The translations under genes and the position numbers were made by a program. From the NCBI RefSeq assembly GCF_029227915.1, contig NC_079887.1:4092001-4156000 (forward strand): a DNA stretch of 64,000 nucleotides, read 5' to 3'. How positions within the stretch are numbered: position 1 is the stretch's first letter; the number at the start of each line of letters is the position of its first letter. Positions 37,719 to 50,249 of the stretch are shown piece by piece. Below the pieces are notes generated by a model. That model was not told where the DNA came from. It ran no database searches and was given only the letters and a program-made list of their open reading frames with translations. This stretch comes from Hydractinia symbiolongicarpus (taxonomy: Eukaryota > Cnidaria > Hydrozoa > Anthoathecata > Hydractiniidae).

Positions 37719-39000
37719 ATAGTCAAAAGTATACAAAGAAAGTAACCAGGGAGTAAACTCATTTCCCGAACGAATTTTTAAATTATTTTTTCACCACTAA
37801 AACGCATGAGACTTGCAGTTTTTAAAAATGTTTTTATTTTTGATGAGACGCTGAATAAAAAAAGTTTAATCGCCGGCAAATGAAAACCAGCGACTTCCCG
37901 TAAATCCCGGACTCGGCCCGTATAGTCAAAAGTATACAAAGAAGGTACCCAGGGAGTAAACTCATTTCCCGAACGATTTTTTAAATTATTTTTCCACCAC
38001 TAAAACGCATGAGACTTGTAGTTTTTAGAAATGTTTTCATTTTTGATGAGACACTTAATAAAAGTGGTTTAATCGCCGGCAAACGAAAACCCGCGATTTC
38101 CCGTAAATCCCGGGCTTGGCCCGTATAGTCGAATGTTTACAAAGAAAGTACCCAGGGAGTAAACTCATTTCCCGAACGATTTTTTAAATTATTTTTTCAC
38201 CACTAAAACGCATGAGACTTGTATTTTTCGAAAGTGTTTTCATTTTTGATGAGACGCTGAATTAAAGAAGTTTAATTGCCGGCAAACAAAAACCCGCGAT
38301 TTCCCGTAAATCCCGGGCTTCGCCCGTATAGTTGAATGTATATAAAGAAAGTACCCAGGGAGTAAACTGATTTCCCGAACGATTTTTCAAATTATTTTTG
38401 CACGACTAGAACGAATGAGACTTGTAGTTTTCAAAAATGATTTCATTTTTGATGAGACGCTGAATAAAAGAAGTTTAATCGCCGGCAAACGAAAACCTGC
38501 GATTTCCCGTAAATCTTGGACTCGGCCCGTATAGTCAAAAGTATACAAACAAAGTACCCAGGGAGTAAACTCATTTCCCGATCGATTTTTTATATTATTA
38601 TTTCACCCCTAAAGCCCATGAGACTTGTAGTTTTTAAAAATGTTTTCATTTTTGATGAGACGCTGAATAAAAGGAGTTTACTCGCCGGCAAACGAAAACC
38701 CGCCATTTCCCGTAAACCCCGGACTCGGTCCGTATAGTCAAAAGTATACAAAGAAAGTAAGCAGGGATTAAACTCATTTCCCGAACGATTTTTTGAATTA
38801 TTTTTTCATCACTAAAACGCATGAGACTTGTAGTTTTCAAAAATGTTTTCATTTTTGATGAGACGCTGAATAAAAGAAGTTTAATCGCCGGCAAACGAAA
38901 ACCCGCGACTTCCCGTAAATCCCGGACTCGGCCCGTATAGTCAAAAGTATACAAAGAAAGTACCCAGGGAGTAAACTCATTTCCCAAACGATTTTTTAAA
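37719..39000 (+). repeat. Copy of 21.4-22.6 kb
   Basis: The class order and rare changes GAATAAAAAAAG, AAGAAGGTACCC, GAGACACTTAATAAAAG and CGATCGATTTTTTATA match 21.4-22.6 kb at a constant offset of 16281 bp. That offset equals 81 monomers less the 132-bp and 13-bp deletions and small indels between them. Small differences (CCTGCGAC against CCAGCGAC, TTGTAATTTTC against TTGCAGTTTTT) show that the copies have diverged. Confidence 0.82.
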
Positions 39001-39830
39001 TTAATTTTTCACCACTAAATCGCATGAGACTTGTAGTTTTCAGAAATGTTTTCATTTTTGATGAGACGCTTAATAAAAGTGGTTTAATCGCCGGCAAACG
39101 AAAACCCGCGATTTCCCGTAAATCCCGGGCTTGGCCCGTATAGTCGAATGTATACAAAGAAAGTACCCTGTGAGTAAACTCATTTCCAGAACGATTTTTT
39201 AGATTATTTTTTCACCACTAAAACGCATAAGACTTGTAGTTTTCAAAAATCTTTTTATTTTTGATGAGACGCTGAATAAAAGAAGTTTAATCGCCGGCAA
39301 ACGAAAACCCGCGATTTCCCGTAAATCCCGGGCTTGGCCCGTATAGTCAAAAGTATACAAAGAAAGTACCCAGGGAGTAAACTCGTTTCCCGAACGATTT
39401 TTTAAATTATTTTTTCACCACTAAAACGCATGTGACTTGCAGTTTTCAGAAATGTTTTCATTTTTGATGAGACGCTTAATAAAAGTGGTTTAATGGCCGG
39501 CGAACGAAAACCCGCGATTTCCCGTAAATCCCGGGCTTGGCCCGTATAGTCGAATGTATACAAAGAAAGTACCCTGTGAGTAAACTCATTTCCAGAACGA
39601 TTTTTTAGATTATTTTTTCACCACTAAAACGCATAAGACTTGTAGTTTTCAAAAATCTTTTCATTTTTGATGAGACGCTGAATAAAAGAAGTTTAATCGC
39701 CGGCAAACGAAAACCCGCGATTTCCCGTAAATCCCGGGCTTGGCCCGTATAGTCAAAAGTATACAAAGAAAGTACCCAGGGAGTAAACTCATTTCCCGAA
39801 CGATTTTTTAAATTATTTTTTCACCACTAA
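39000..39830 (+). repeat. 406-bp dimer, two copies
   Basis: The rare AAAAATCTTTT change occurs at 39251 and 39657, 406 bp apart. The partner monomer is the CAGAAATG / CTTAATAAAAGTGG class. This is the left edge of the 39-64 kb domain, in which most monomers have CCCGGGCTTGG rather than CCCGGACTCGG. Confidence 0.75.
39329..39341. other. Second small stem in the GC core, CGGGC/GCCCG form
   Basis: CGGGC-TTG-GCCCG is the form prevailing in the 39-64 kb domain. Variants CGGGC-TTC-GCCCG keep the stem and change only the loop. CTTGTCCCG and CTTGACCCG variants shorten it to four pairs. Confidence 0.65.
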
Positions 39831-42300
39831 AACGCATGAGACTTGTATTTTTCAAAAGTGTTTTCATTTTTGATGAGACGCTGAATTAAAGAAGTTTAAT
39901 CGCCGGCGAACGAAAACCCGCGATTTCCCGTAAATCCCGGGCTTGGCCCGTATAGTCGAATGTTTACAAAGAAAGTACCCAGGGAGTAAACTCATTTCCT
40001 GAACGATTTTTTAAATTATTTTTTTACCACTAAAACGCATGAGACTTGTATTTTTCAAAAGTGTTTTCATTTTTGATGAGACGCTGAATTAAAGAAGTTT
40101 AATTGCCGGCGAACAAAAACTCGCGATTTCCCGTAAATCCCGGGCTTCGCCTGTATAGTTGAATGTATATAAAGAAAGTACCCAGGGAGTAAACTGATTT
40201 CCCGAACGATTTTTCAAATTATTTTTGCACCACTAGAACGAATGAGACTTGTAGTTTTCAAAAATGATTTCATTTTTGATGAGACGCTGAATAAAAGGAG
40301 TTTAATCGCCGGCAAACGAAAACCCGCCATTTCCCGTAAACCCCGGACTCGGTCCGTATAGTCAAAAGTATACAAAGAAAGTAACCAGGGATTAAACTCA
40401 TTTCCCGAACGATTTTTTGAATTATTTTTTCAAAACTAAAACGCATGAGACTTGTAGTTTTCAAAAATGTTTTTATTTTTGATGAGACGCTGAATAAAAG
40501 AAGTTTAATCGCCGGCAAACGAAAACCCGCGACTTCCCGTAAATCCCGGGCTTGGCCCGTATAGTTGAATGTTTATAAAGAAAGTACCCAGGGAGTAAAC
40601 TGATTTCCCGAACGATTTTTCAAATTATTTTTGCACCACTAGAACGAATGAGACTTGTAGTTTTCAAAAATGTTTTCATTTTTAATGAGACGCTTAATGA
40701 AAGAGTTTTAATCGCCGGCAAACGAAAACCCGCGATTTCCCGTAAATCCCGGGCTTGTCCCGTATAGTCGAATGTATACAAAGAAAGTGCCCTGTGAGTA
40801 AAGTCATTTCCAGAACGATTTTTTAAATTATTTTTCCACCACTAAAACGCATGAGACTTGTAGTTTTCAGAAATGTTTTCATTTTTTATGAGACGCTGAA
40901 TAAAAGTGGTTTAATCGCCGGCAAACGAAAACCCGTGATTTCCCGTAAATCCCGGGCTTGGTCCGTATAGTCAAAAGTATACAAAGAAAGTAACCAGGGA
41001 GTAAACTCATTTCCAAAACGATATTTTAAATTTTCTTTTCACCACTAAAACGCATGAGAATTGTAGTTTTCAAAAGTGTTTTCATTTTTGATGAGACGCT
41101 GAATTAAAGAAGTTTAATTGCCGGCGAACAAAAACTCGCGATTTCCCGTAAATCCCGGGCTTCGCCTGTATAGTTGAATGTATATAAAGAAAGTACCCAG
41201 GGAGTAAACTGATTTCCCGAACGATTTTTCAAATTATTTTTGCACCACTAGAACGAATGAGACTTGTAGTTTTCAAAAATGATTTCATTTTTGATGAGAC
41301 CCTGAATAAAAGAAGTTTAATCGCCGGCAAACGAAAACCTGCGATTTCCCGTAAATCTTGGACTCCGCCCGTATAGTCAAAAGTATACAAACAAAGTACC
41401 CAGGGAGTAAACTCATTTCCCGATCGATTTTTTATATTATTTCTTCACCCCTAAAGCCCATGAGACTTGTAGTTTTTAAAAATGTTTTCATTTTTGATGA
41501 GACGCTGAATAAAAGGAGTTTAATCGCCGGCAAACGAAAACCCGCCATTTCCCGTAAACCCCGGACTCGGTCCGTATAGTCAAAAGTATACAAAGAAAGT
41601 AACCAGGGATTAAACTCATTTCCCGAACGATTTTTTGAATTATTTTTTCAAAACTAAAACGCATGAGACTTGTAGTTTTCAAAAATGTTTTTATTTTTGA
41701 TGAGACGCTGAATAAAAGAAGTTTAATCGCCGGCAAACGAAAACCCGCGACTTCCCGTAAATCCCGGGCTTGGCCCGTATAGTTGAATGTATATAAAGAA
41801 AGTACCCAGGGAGTAAACTGATTTCCCGAACGATTTTTCAAATTATTTTTGCACCACTAGAACGAATGAGACTTGTAGTTTTCAAAAATGTTTTCATTTT
41901 TAATGAGACGCTTAATGAAAGAGTTTTAATCGCCGGCAAACGAAAACCCGCGATTTCCCGTAAATCCCGGGCTTGTCCCGTATAGTCGAATGTATACAAA
42001 GAAAGTGCCCTGTGAGTAAAGTCATTTCCAGAACGATTTTTTAAATTATTTTTCCACCACTAAAACGCATGAGACTTGTAGTTTTCAGAAATGTTTTCAT
42101 TTTTGATGAGACGCTGAATAAAAGTGGTTTAATCGCCGGCAAACGAAAACCCGCGATTTCCCGTAAATCCCGGGCTTGTCCCGTATAGTCAAAAGTATAC
42201 AAAGAAAGTAACCAGGGAGTAAACTCATTTCCAAAACGATATTTTAAATTTTCTTTTCACCACTAAAACGCATGAGAATTGTAGTTTTCAAAAATGTTTT
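39830..42300 (+). repeat. 6-mer in two unequal copies (5 and 6 monomers)
   Basis: GCCGGCGAACAAAAACTCG recurs at 40111 and 41126 (1015 bp), yet the TTTAATGAGACGCTTAATG class recurs at 40690 and 41908 (1218 bp). The first copy lacks one monomer. The loss is visible near 40260-40296, where the ATGATTTCATTTTTGATG monomer passes into the AAAAGGAGTTTAATCG monomer without the monomer that separates them in the second copy. Confidence 0.8.
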
Positions 42301-45240
42301 CATTTTTGATGAGAAGCGGAATAAAAGAAGTTTAATCGCCGGCAAACGAAAACCCGCCATTTCCCGTAAACCCGGGAATCGGCCCGTATAGTCAAAAGTA
42401 TACAAAGAAAGTACCCAGGGAGTAAACTTATTTCCCGAACGATTTTTTATTCTATTTTTTCACCACTAAAACGCATGAGACTTGTAGTTTTCAAAAATGT
42501 TTTCATTTTTGATAGGACGCTGAATAAAAGAAGTTTAATCGCCGGCAAACGAAAACCCGCGATTTCCCGTAAATCCCGGACTCGGCCCGTATAGTCAAAA
42601 GTATACAAAGAAAGTACCCAGGGAGTAAACTCATTTCCCGAACGATTTTTTAAATTTTTTTTTCACCACTAAAACGCATGAGACTTGTAGTTTTCAAAAA
42701 TGTTTTCATTTTTCATGAGACGCTCAATGAAAGAGGTTTAATCGCCGTCAAACGAAAACCCGCGATTTCCCGTAAATTCCGGGCTTGGCCCGTATAGTCG
42801 AATGTATACAAAGAAAGTACCCTGTGAGTAAACTCATTTCCAGAACGATTTTTTAAATTATTTTTTCACCCCTAAAACGCATAAGACTTGTAGTTTTCAA
42901 AAATGTTTTCATTTTTGATGAGACGCTGAATAAAAGAAGTTTAATCGCCGGCAAACGAAAAACCGCGATTTTCCGTAAATCCCGGGCTTGGCCCGTATAG
43001 TCAAAAGTATACAAAGAAAGTACCCAGGGAGTAAACTCATTTCCCGAACGATTTTTTAAATTATTTTTTCACCACTAAAACGCATGAGACTTGTATTTTT
43101 CAAAAGAGTTTTCATTTTTGATGAGGCGCTGAATTAAAGAAGTTTAATCGCCGGCAAACGAAAACCCGCGATTTCCCGTAAATCCCGGGCTTGGCCCGTT
43201 TAGTTGAATGTATATAAAGAAAGTACCCAGGGAGTAAACTGATTTCCCGAACGATTTTTTAAATTATTTTTGCACCACTAGAACGAATGAGACTTGTAGT
43301 TTTCAAAAATGTTTTCATTTTTGATGAGACGCTGAATAAAAGAAGTTTAATTGCCGGCAAACGAAAACCCGCGACTTCCCGTAAATCCCGGGCTTGGCCC
43401 GTATAATCAAAAGTATACAAAGAAAGTACCCAGGGAGTAAACTCACTTCCCGAACGATTTTTTAAATTATTTTTTCACCACTAAAACGCATGAGACTTGT
43501 ATTTTTCAAAAGTGTTTTCATTTTTGATGAGACGCTGAATTAAAGAAGTTTAATCGCCGGCAAACGAAAACCCGCGATTTCCCGTAAATCCCGGGCTTGG
43601 CCCGTATAGTTGAATGTATATAAAGAAAGTACCCAGGGAGTAAACTGATTTCCCGAACGATTTTTCAAATTATTTTTGCACCACTAGAACGAATGAGACT
43701 TGTAGTTTTCAAAAATGTTTTCATTTTTAATGAGACGCTTGATGAAATAATTTTAATCGCCGGTAAACGAAAACCCGCGATTTCCCGTAAATCCCGGGCT
43801 TTTCCCGTATAGTCGAATGTATACAAAGAAAGTGCCCTGTGAGTAAAGTCATTTCCAGAACGATTTTTTAAATTATTTTTCCACCACTAAAACGCATGAG
43901 ACTTGTAGTTTTCAGAAATGTTTTCATTTTTGATGAGACGCTGAATAAAAGTGGTTTAATCGCCGGCAAACGAAAACCCGTGATTTCCCGTAAATCCCGG
44001 GCTTGGTCCGTATAGTCAAAAGTATACAAAGAGGGTAACCAGGGAGTAAACTCATTTCCAAAACGATATTTTAAATTTTCTTTTCACCACTAAAACGCAT
44101 GAGAATTGTAGTTTTCAAAAATGTTTTCATTTTTGATGAGACGCTGAATAAAAGAAGTTTAATCGCCGGCAAACGAAAACCCGCCATTTCCCGTAAACCC
44201 GGGATTCGGCCCGTATAGTCAAAAGTATACGAAGAAAGTACCCAGGGAGTAAACTGATTTCCCGAACGATTTTTCAAATTATTTTTGCACCACTAGAACG
44301 AATGAGACTTGTAGTTTTCAGAAATGTTTTCATTTTTGATGAGACGCTGAATAAAAGTGGTTTAATCGCCGGCAAACGAAAACCCGTGATTTCCCGTAAA
44401 TCCCGGGCTTGGTCCGTATAGTCAAAATTATACAAAGAAAGTAACCAGGGAGTAAACTCATTTCCAAAACGATATTTTAAATTTTCTTTTCACCACTAAA
44501 ACGCATGAGACTTGTATTTTTCAAAAGTGTTTTCATTTTTGATGAGACGCTGAATTAAAGAAGTTTAATCGCCGGCAAACGAAAACCCGCGATTTCCCGT
44601 AAATCCCGGGCTTGGCCCGTATAGTTGAATGTATATAAAGAAAGTACCCAGGGAGTAAACTGATTTCCCGAACGATTTTTCAAATTATTTTTGCACCACT
44701 AGAACGAATGAGACTTGTAGTTTTCCAAAATGTTTTCATTTTTAATGAGACGCTTGATGAAAGAATTTTAATCGCCGGTAAACGAAAACCCGCGATTTCC
44801 CGTAAATCCCGGGCTTTTCCCGTATAGTCGAATGTATACAAAGAAAGTGCCCTGTGAGTAAAGTCATTTCCAGAACGATTTTTTAAATTATTTTTCCACC
44901 ACTAAAACGCATGAGACTTGTAGTTTTCAGAAATGTTTTCATTTTTGATGAGACGCTGAATAAAAGTGGTTTAATCGCCGGCAAACGAAAAACCGTGATT
45001 TCCCGTAAATCCCGGGCTTGGTCCGTATAGTCAAAAGTATACAAAGAGGGTAACCAGGGAGTAAACTCATTTCCAAAACGATATTTTAAATTTTCTTTTC
45101 ACCACTAAAACGCATGAGAATTGTAGTTTTCAAAAATGTTTTCATTTTTGATGAGACGCTGAATAAAAGAAGTTTAATCGCCGGCAAACGAAAACCCGCC
45201 ATTTCCCGTAAACTCGGGATTCGGCCCGTATAGTCAAAAG
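42300..45240 (+). repeat. Heptamer-family monomers with 5-mer step
   Basis: Monomer classes a-g of the right-hand domain occur in changed orders. The rare CTTGATGAAA class with GCCGGTAAACG is at 43741 and 44756 (1015 bp). Parts match 58.3-61.0 kb: AAATTCCGGG 42774/58810 (offset 16036) and CTTGATGAAA 43741/60792 (offset 17051). A chimeric monomer near 44300-44325 joins the ACTAGAACGAATGAG class to the CAGAAATG class. No gene is present. Confidence 0.75.
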
Positions 45241-47150
45241 TATACGAAGAAAGTACCCAGGGAGTAAACTTATTTCCCGAACGATTTTTTATATTATTTT
45301 TTCACCATTAAAACGCATGAGACTTGTAGTTTTCAAAAATGTTTTCATTTTTGATAGGACGCTGAATAAAAGAAGTTTAATCGCCGGCAAACGAAAACCC
45401 GCGATTTCCCGTAAATCCCGGACTCGGCCCGTATAGTTAAAAGTATACAAAGAAAGTACCCAGGGAGTAAACTCATTTCCCGATCGATTTTTTATATTAT
45501 TATTTCACCCCTAAAGCCCATGAGACTTGTAGTTTTTAAAAATGTTTTCATTTTTGATGAGACGCTGAATAAAAGGAGTTTAATCGCCGGCAAACGAAAA
45601 CCCGCCATTTCCCGTAAACCCCGGACTCGGTCCGTATAGTCAAAAGTATACAAAGAAAGTAACCAGGGATTAAACTCATTTCCCGAACGATTTTTTGAAT
45701 TATTTTTTCACCACTAAAACGCATGAGACTTGTAGTTTTCAAAAATGTTTTCATTTTTGATGAGACGCTGAATAAAAGAAGTTTAATCGCCGGCAAACGA
45801 AAACCCGCGACTTCCCGTAAATCCCGGGCTTGGCCCGTATAGTCAAAAGTATACAAAGAAAGTACCCAGGGAGTAAACTCATTTCCCGAACGATTTTTTA
45901 AATTATTTTTTCACCACTAAAACGCATGAGACTTGTATTTTTCAAAAGTGTTTTCATTTTTGATGAGACGCTGAATTAAAGAAGTTTAATCGCCGGCAAA
46001 CGAAAACCCGCGATTTCCCGTAAATCCCGGGCTTGGCCCGTGTAGTTGAATGTATATAAAGAAAGTACCCAGGGAGTAAACTGATTTCCCGAACGATTTT
46101 TCAAATTATTTTTGCACCACTAGAACGAATGAGACTTGTAGTTTTCAAAAATGTTTTCATTTTTAATGAGACGCTTAATGAAAGAGTTTTAATCGCCGGC
46201 AAACGAAAACCCGCGATTTCCCGTAAATCCCGGGCTTGTCCCGTATAGTCGAATGTATACAAAGAAAGTGCCCTGTGAGTAAAGTCATTTCCAGAACGAT
46301 TTTTTAAACTATTTTTCCACCACTAAAACGCATGAGACTTGTAGTTTTCAGAAATGTTTTCATTTTTGATGAGACGCTGAATAAAAGTGGTTTAATCGCC
46401 GGCAAACGAAAACCCGTGATTTCCCGTAAATCCCGGGCTTGGTCCGTATAGTCAAAAGTATACAAAGAAAGTAACCAGGGAGTAAACTCATTTCCAAAAC
46501 GATATTATAAATTTTTTTTTCACCACTAAAACGCATGAGAATTGTTGTTTTCAAAAATGTTTTCATTTTTGATGAGACGCGGAATAAAAGAAGTTTAATC
46601 GCCGGCAAACGAAAACCCGCCATTTCCCGTAAACCCAGGAATCGGCCCGTATAGTCAAAAGTATACAAAGAAAGTACCCAGGGAGTAAACTTATTTCCCG
46701 AACGATTTTTTATATTATTTTTTCACCACTAAAACGCATGAGACTTGTAGTTTTTAAAAATGTTTTCATTTTTGATAGGACGCTGAATAAAAGAAGTTTA
46801 ATCGCCGGCAAACGAAAACCCGCGATATCCCGTAAATCCCGGACTCGGCCCGTATAGTCAAAAGTATACAAAGAAAGTACCCAGGGAGTAAACTCATTTC
46901 CCGAACGATTTTTTAAATTATTTTTTCACCACTAAAACGCATGAGACTTGTAGTTTTCAAAAATGTTTTCATTTTTCATGAGACGCTCAATGAAAGAGGT
47001 TTAATCGCCGGCAAACGAAAACCCGCGATTTCCCGTAAATCCCGGGCTTGGCCCGTATAGTTGAATGTATACAAAGAAAGTACCCTGTCAGTAAACTCAT
47101 TTCCAGAACGATTTTTTAAATTATTTTTTCACCCCTAAAACGCATAAGAC
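45240..47150 (+). repeat. Segment repeated at 62.09-64.0 kb
   Basis: From AAACTTATTTCCCG near 45265 to ACCCTGTCAGTAAAC near 47085 the class order and rare variants match the last 1.9 kb of the window at a constant offset of 16848 bp (83 monomers minus one base). The match may go on beyond the window. It includes one complete order of the seven classes a-g, with class a at 46171 and again at 47592, 1421 bp later. Confidence 0.85.
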
Positions 47151-50100
47151 TTGTAGTTTTCAAAAATGTTTTCATTTTTGATGAGACGCTGAATAAAAGA
47201 AGTTTAATCGCCGGCAAACGAAAAACCGCGATTTCCCGTAAATCCCGGGCTTGGCCCGTATAGTCAAAAGTATACAAAGAAAGTACCCAGGGAGTAAACT
47301 CATTTCCCGAACGATTTTTTAAATTATTTTTTCACCACTAAAACGCATGAGACTTGTATTTTTCAAAAGTGTTTTCATTTTTGATGAGACGCTGAATAAA
47401 AGAAGTTTAATCGCCGGCAAACGAAAACCCGCGATTTCCCGTAAATCCCGGGCTTGGCCCGTATAGTTGAATGTATATAAAGAAAGTACCCAGGGAGTAA
47501 ACTGATTTCCCGAACGATTTTTCAAATTATTTTTGCACCACTAGAACGAATGAGACTTGTAGTTTTCAAAAATGTTTTCATTTTTAATGAGACGCTTAAT
47601 GAAAGAGTTTTAATCGCCGGCAAACGAAAACCCGCGATTTCCCGTAAATCCCGGGCTTGTCCCGTATAGTCGAATGTATACAAAGAAAGTGCCCTGTAAG
47701 TAAAGTCATTTCCAGAACGATTTTTTAAATTATTTTTCCACCACTAAAACGCATGAGACTCGTAGTTTTCAGAAATGTTTTCATTTTTGATGAGACGCTG
47801 AATAAAAGTGGTTTAATCGCCGGCAAACGAAAAGCCGTGATTTCCCGTAAATCCCGGGCTTGGTCCGTATAGTCAAAAGTATACAAAGAAAGTAACCAGG
47901 GAGTAAACTCATTTCCAAAACGATATTTTAAAATTTCTTTTCACCACTAAAACGAATGAGAATTGTTGTTTTCAAAAATGTTTTCATTTTTGATGAGACG
48001 CGGAATAAAAGAAGTTTAATCGCCGGCAAACGAAAACCCGCCATTTCCCGTAAACCCAGGAATCGGCCCGTATAGTCAAAAGTATACAAAGAAAGTACCC
48101 AGGGAGTAAACTCATTTCCCGAACGATTTTTTAAATTATTTTTTCACCACTAAAACGCATGAGACTTGTATTTTTCAAAAGTGTTTTCATTTTTGATGAG
48201 ACGCTGAATTAAAGAAGTTTAATCGCCGGCAAACGAAAACCCGAGATTTCCCGTAAATCCCGGGCTTGGCCCGTTTAGTTGAATGTATATAAAGAAAGTA
48301 CCCAGGGAGTAAACTGATTTCCCGAACGATTTTTTAAATTATTTTTGCACCACTAGAACGAATGAGACTTGTAGTTTTCAAAAATGTTTTCATTTTTGAT
48401 GAGACGCTGAATAAAAGAAGTTTAATCGCCGGCAAACGAAAACCCGCGACTTCCCGTAAATCCCGGGCTTGGCCCGTATAGTCAAATGTATACAAAGAAA
48501 GTACCCAGGGAGTAAACTCATTTCCCGAACGATTTTTTAAATTATTTTTTCACCACTAAAACGCATGAGACTTGTATTTTTCAAAAGTGTTTTCATTTTT
48601 GATGAGACGCTGAATTAAAGAAGTTTAATCGCCGGCAAACGAAAACCCGCGATTTCCCGTAAATCCCGGGCTTGGCCCGTATAGTTGAATGTATATAAAG
48701 AAAGTACCCAGGGAGTAAACTGATTTCCCGAACGATTTTTCAAATTATTTTTGCACCACTAGAACGAATGAGACTTGTAGTTTTCAAAAATGTTTTCATT
48801 TTTAATGAGACGCTTAATGAAAGAGTTTTAATCGCCGGCAAACGAAAACCCGCGATTTCCCGTAAATCCCGGGCTTGTCCCGTATAGTCGAATGTATACA
48901 AAGAAAGTGCCCTGTGAGTAAAGTCATTTCCAGAACGATTTTTTAAATAATTTTTTCACCACTAAAACGCATGAGACTTGTAGTTTTTAGAAATGTTTTC
49001 ATTTTTGATGAGACGCTGAATAAAAGTGGTTTAATCGCCGGCAAACGAAAACCCGTGATTTCCCGTAAATCCCGGGCTTGGTCCGTATAGTCAAAAGTAT
49101 ACAAAGAAAGTAACCAGGGAGTAAACTCATTTCCAGAACGATTTTTTAAATTATTTTTTCACCCCTAAAACGCATAAGACTTGTAGTTTTCAAAAATGTT
49201 TTCATTTTTGATGAGACGCTGAATAAAAGAAGTTTAATCGCCGGCAAACGAAAACCCGCGACTTCCCGTAAATCCCGGGCTTGGCCCGTATAGTCAAAAG
49301 TATACAAAGAAAGTACCCAGGGAGTAAACTCATTTCCCGAACGATTTTTTAAATTATTTTTTCACCACTAAAACGCATGAGACTTGTATTTTTCAAAAGT
49401 GTTTTCATTTTTGATGAGACGCTGAATTAAAGAAGTTTAATCGCCGGCAAACGAAAACCCGCGATTTCCCGTTAATCCCGGGTTGGCCCGTATAGTTGAA
49501 TGTATATAAAGAAAGTACCCAGGGAGTAAACTGATTTCCCGAACGATTTTTCAAATTATTTTTGCACCACTAGAACGAATGAGACTTGTAGTTTTCAAAA
49601 ATGTTTTCATTTTTAATGAGACGCTTAATGAAAGAGTTTTAATCGCCGGCAAACGAAAACCCGCGATTTCCCGTAAATCCCGGGCTTGTCCCGTATAGTC
49701 GAATGTATACAAAGAAAGTGCCCTGTGAGTAAAGTCATTTCCAGAACGATTTTTTAAATTATTTTTCCACCACTAAAATGCATGAGACTTGTAGTTTTCA
49801 GAAATGTTTTCATTTTTGATGAGACGCTGAATAAAAGTGGTTTAATCGCCGGCAAACGAAAACCCGTGATTTCCCGTAAATCCCGGGCTTGGTCCGTATA
49901 GTCAAAAGTATACAAAGAAAGTAACCAGGGAGTAAACTCATTTCCAAAACGATATTATAAATTTTCTTTTCACCACTAAAACGCATGAGAATTGTTGTTT
50001 TCAAAAATGTTTTCATTTTTGATGAGACGCGGAATAAAAGAAGTTTAATCGCCGGCAAACGAAAACCCGCCATTTCCCGTAAACCCAGGAATCGGCCCGT

Positions 50101-50249
50101 ATAGTCAAAAGTATACAAAGAAAGTACCCAGGGAGTAAACTTATTTCCCGAACGATTTTTTATATTATTTTTCCACCACTAAAACGCATGAGACTTGTAG
50201 TTTTCAAAAATGTTTTCATTTTTGATAGGACGCTGAATAAAAGAAGTTT
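47150..50249 (+). repeat. Scrambled heptamer family
   Basis: Class a (TTTAATGAGACGCTTAATG with CTTGTCCCG and AAGTGCCCTGTGAG) recurs at 47592, 48810 and 49621, 6 and 4 monomers apart (one base is lost in CCCGGGTTGGCC near 49480). Near 48120 class c passes directly to class g, skipping d, e and f; near 49130 class b passes to class f. These are deletion derivatives of the a-g order. No gene is present. Confidence 0.78.

Noticed and set aside
39329-39341. Bacterial-type terminator (GC stem near T run)
   Set aside because: The stem is only five pairs and the T runs are about 70 bases away; the window is clearly eukaryotic satellite with no transcription unit.
41488-41841. Open frames of 60-117 codons on both strands, many giving near-identical short proteins
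   Set aside because: They recur because the DNA recurs. The period of 203 is not a multiple of three, so a frame shifts at each monomer and must be open in several phases; none exceeds about 1.7 monomers. No conserved domain or start context is seen, and single-base indels occur freely.
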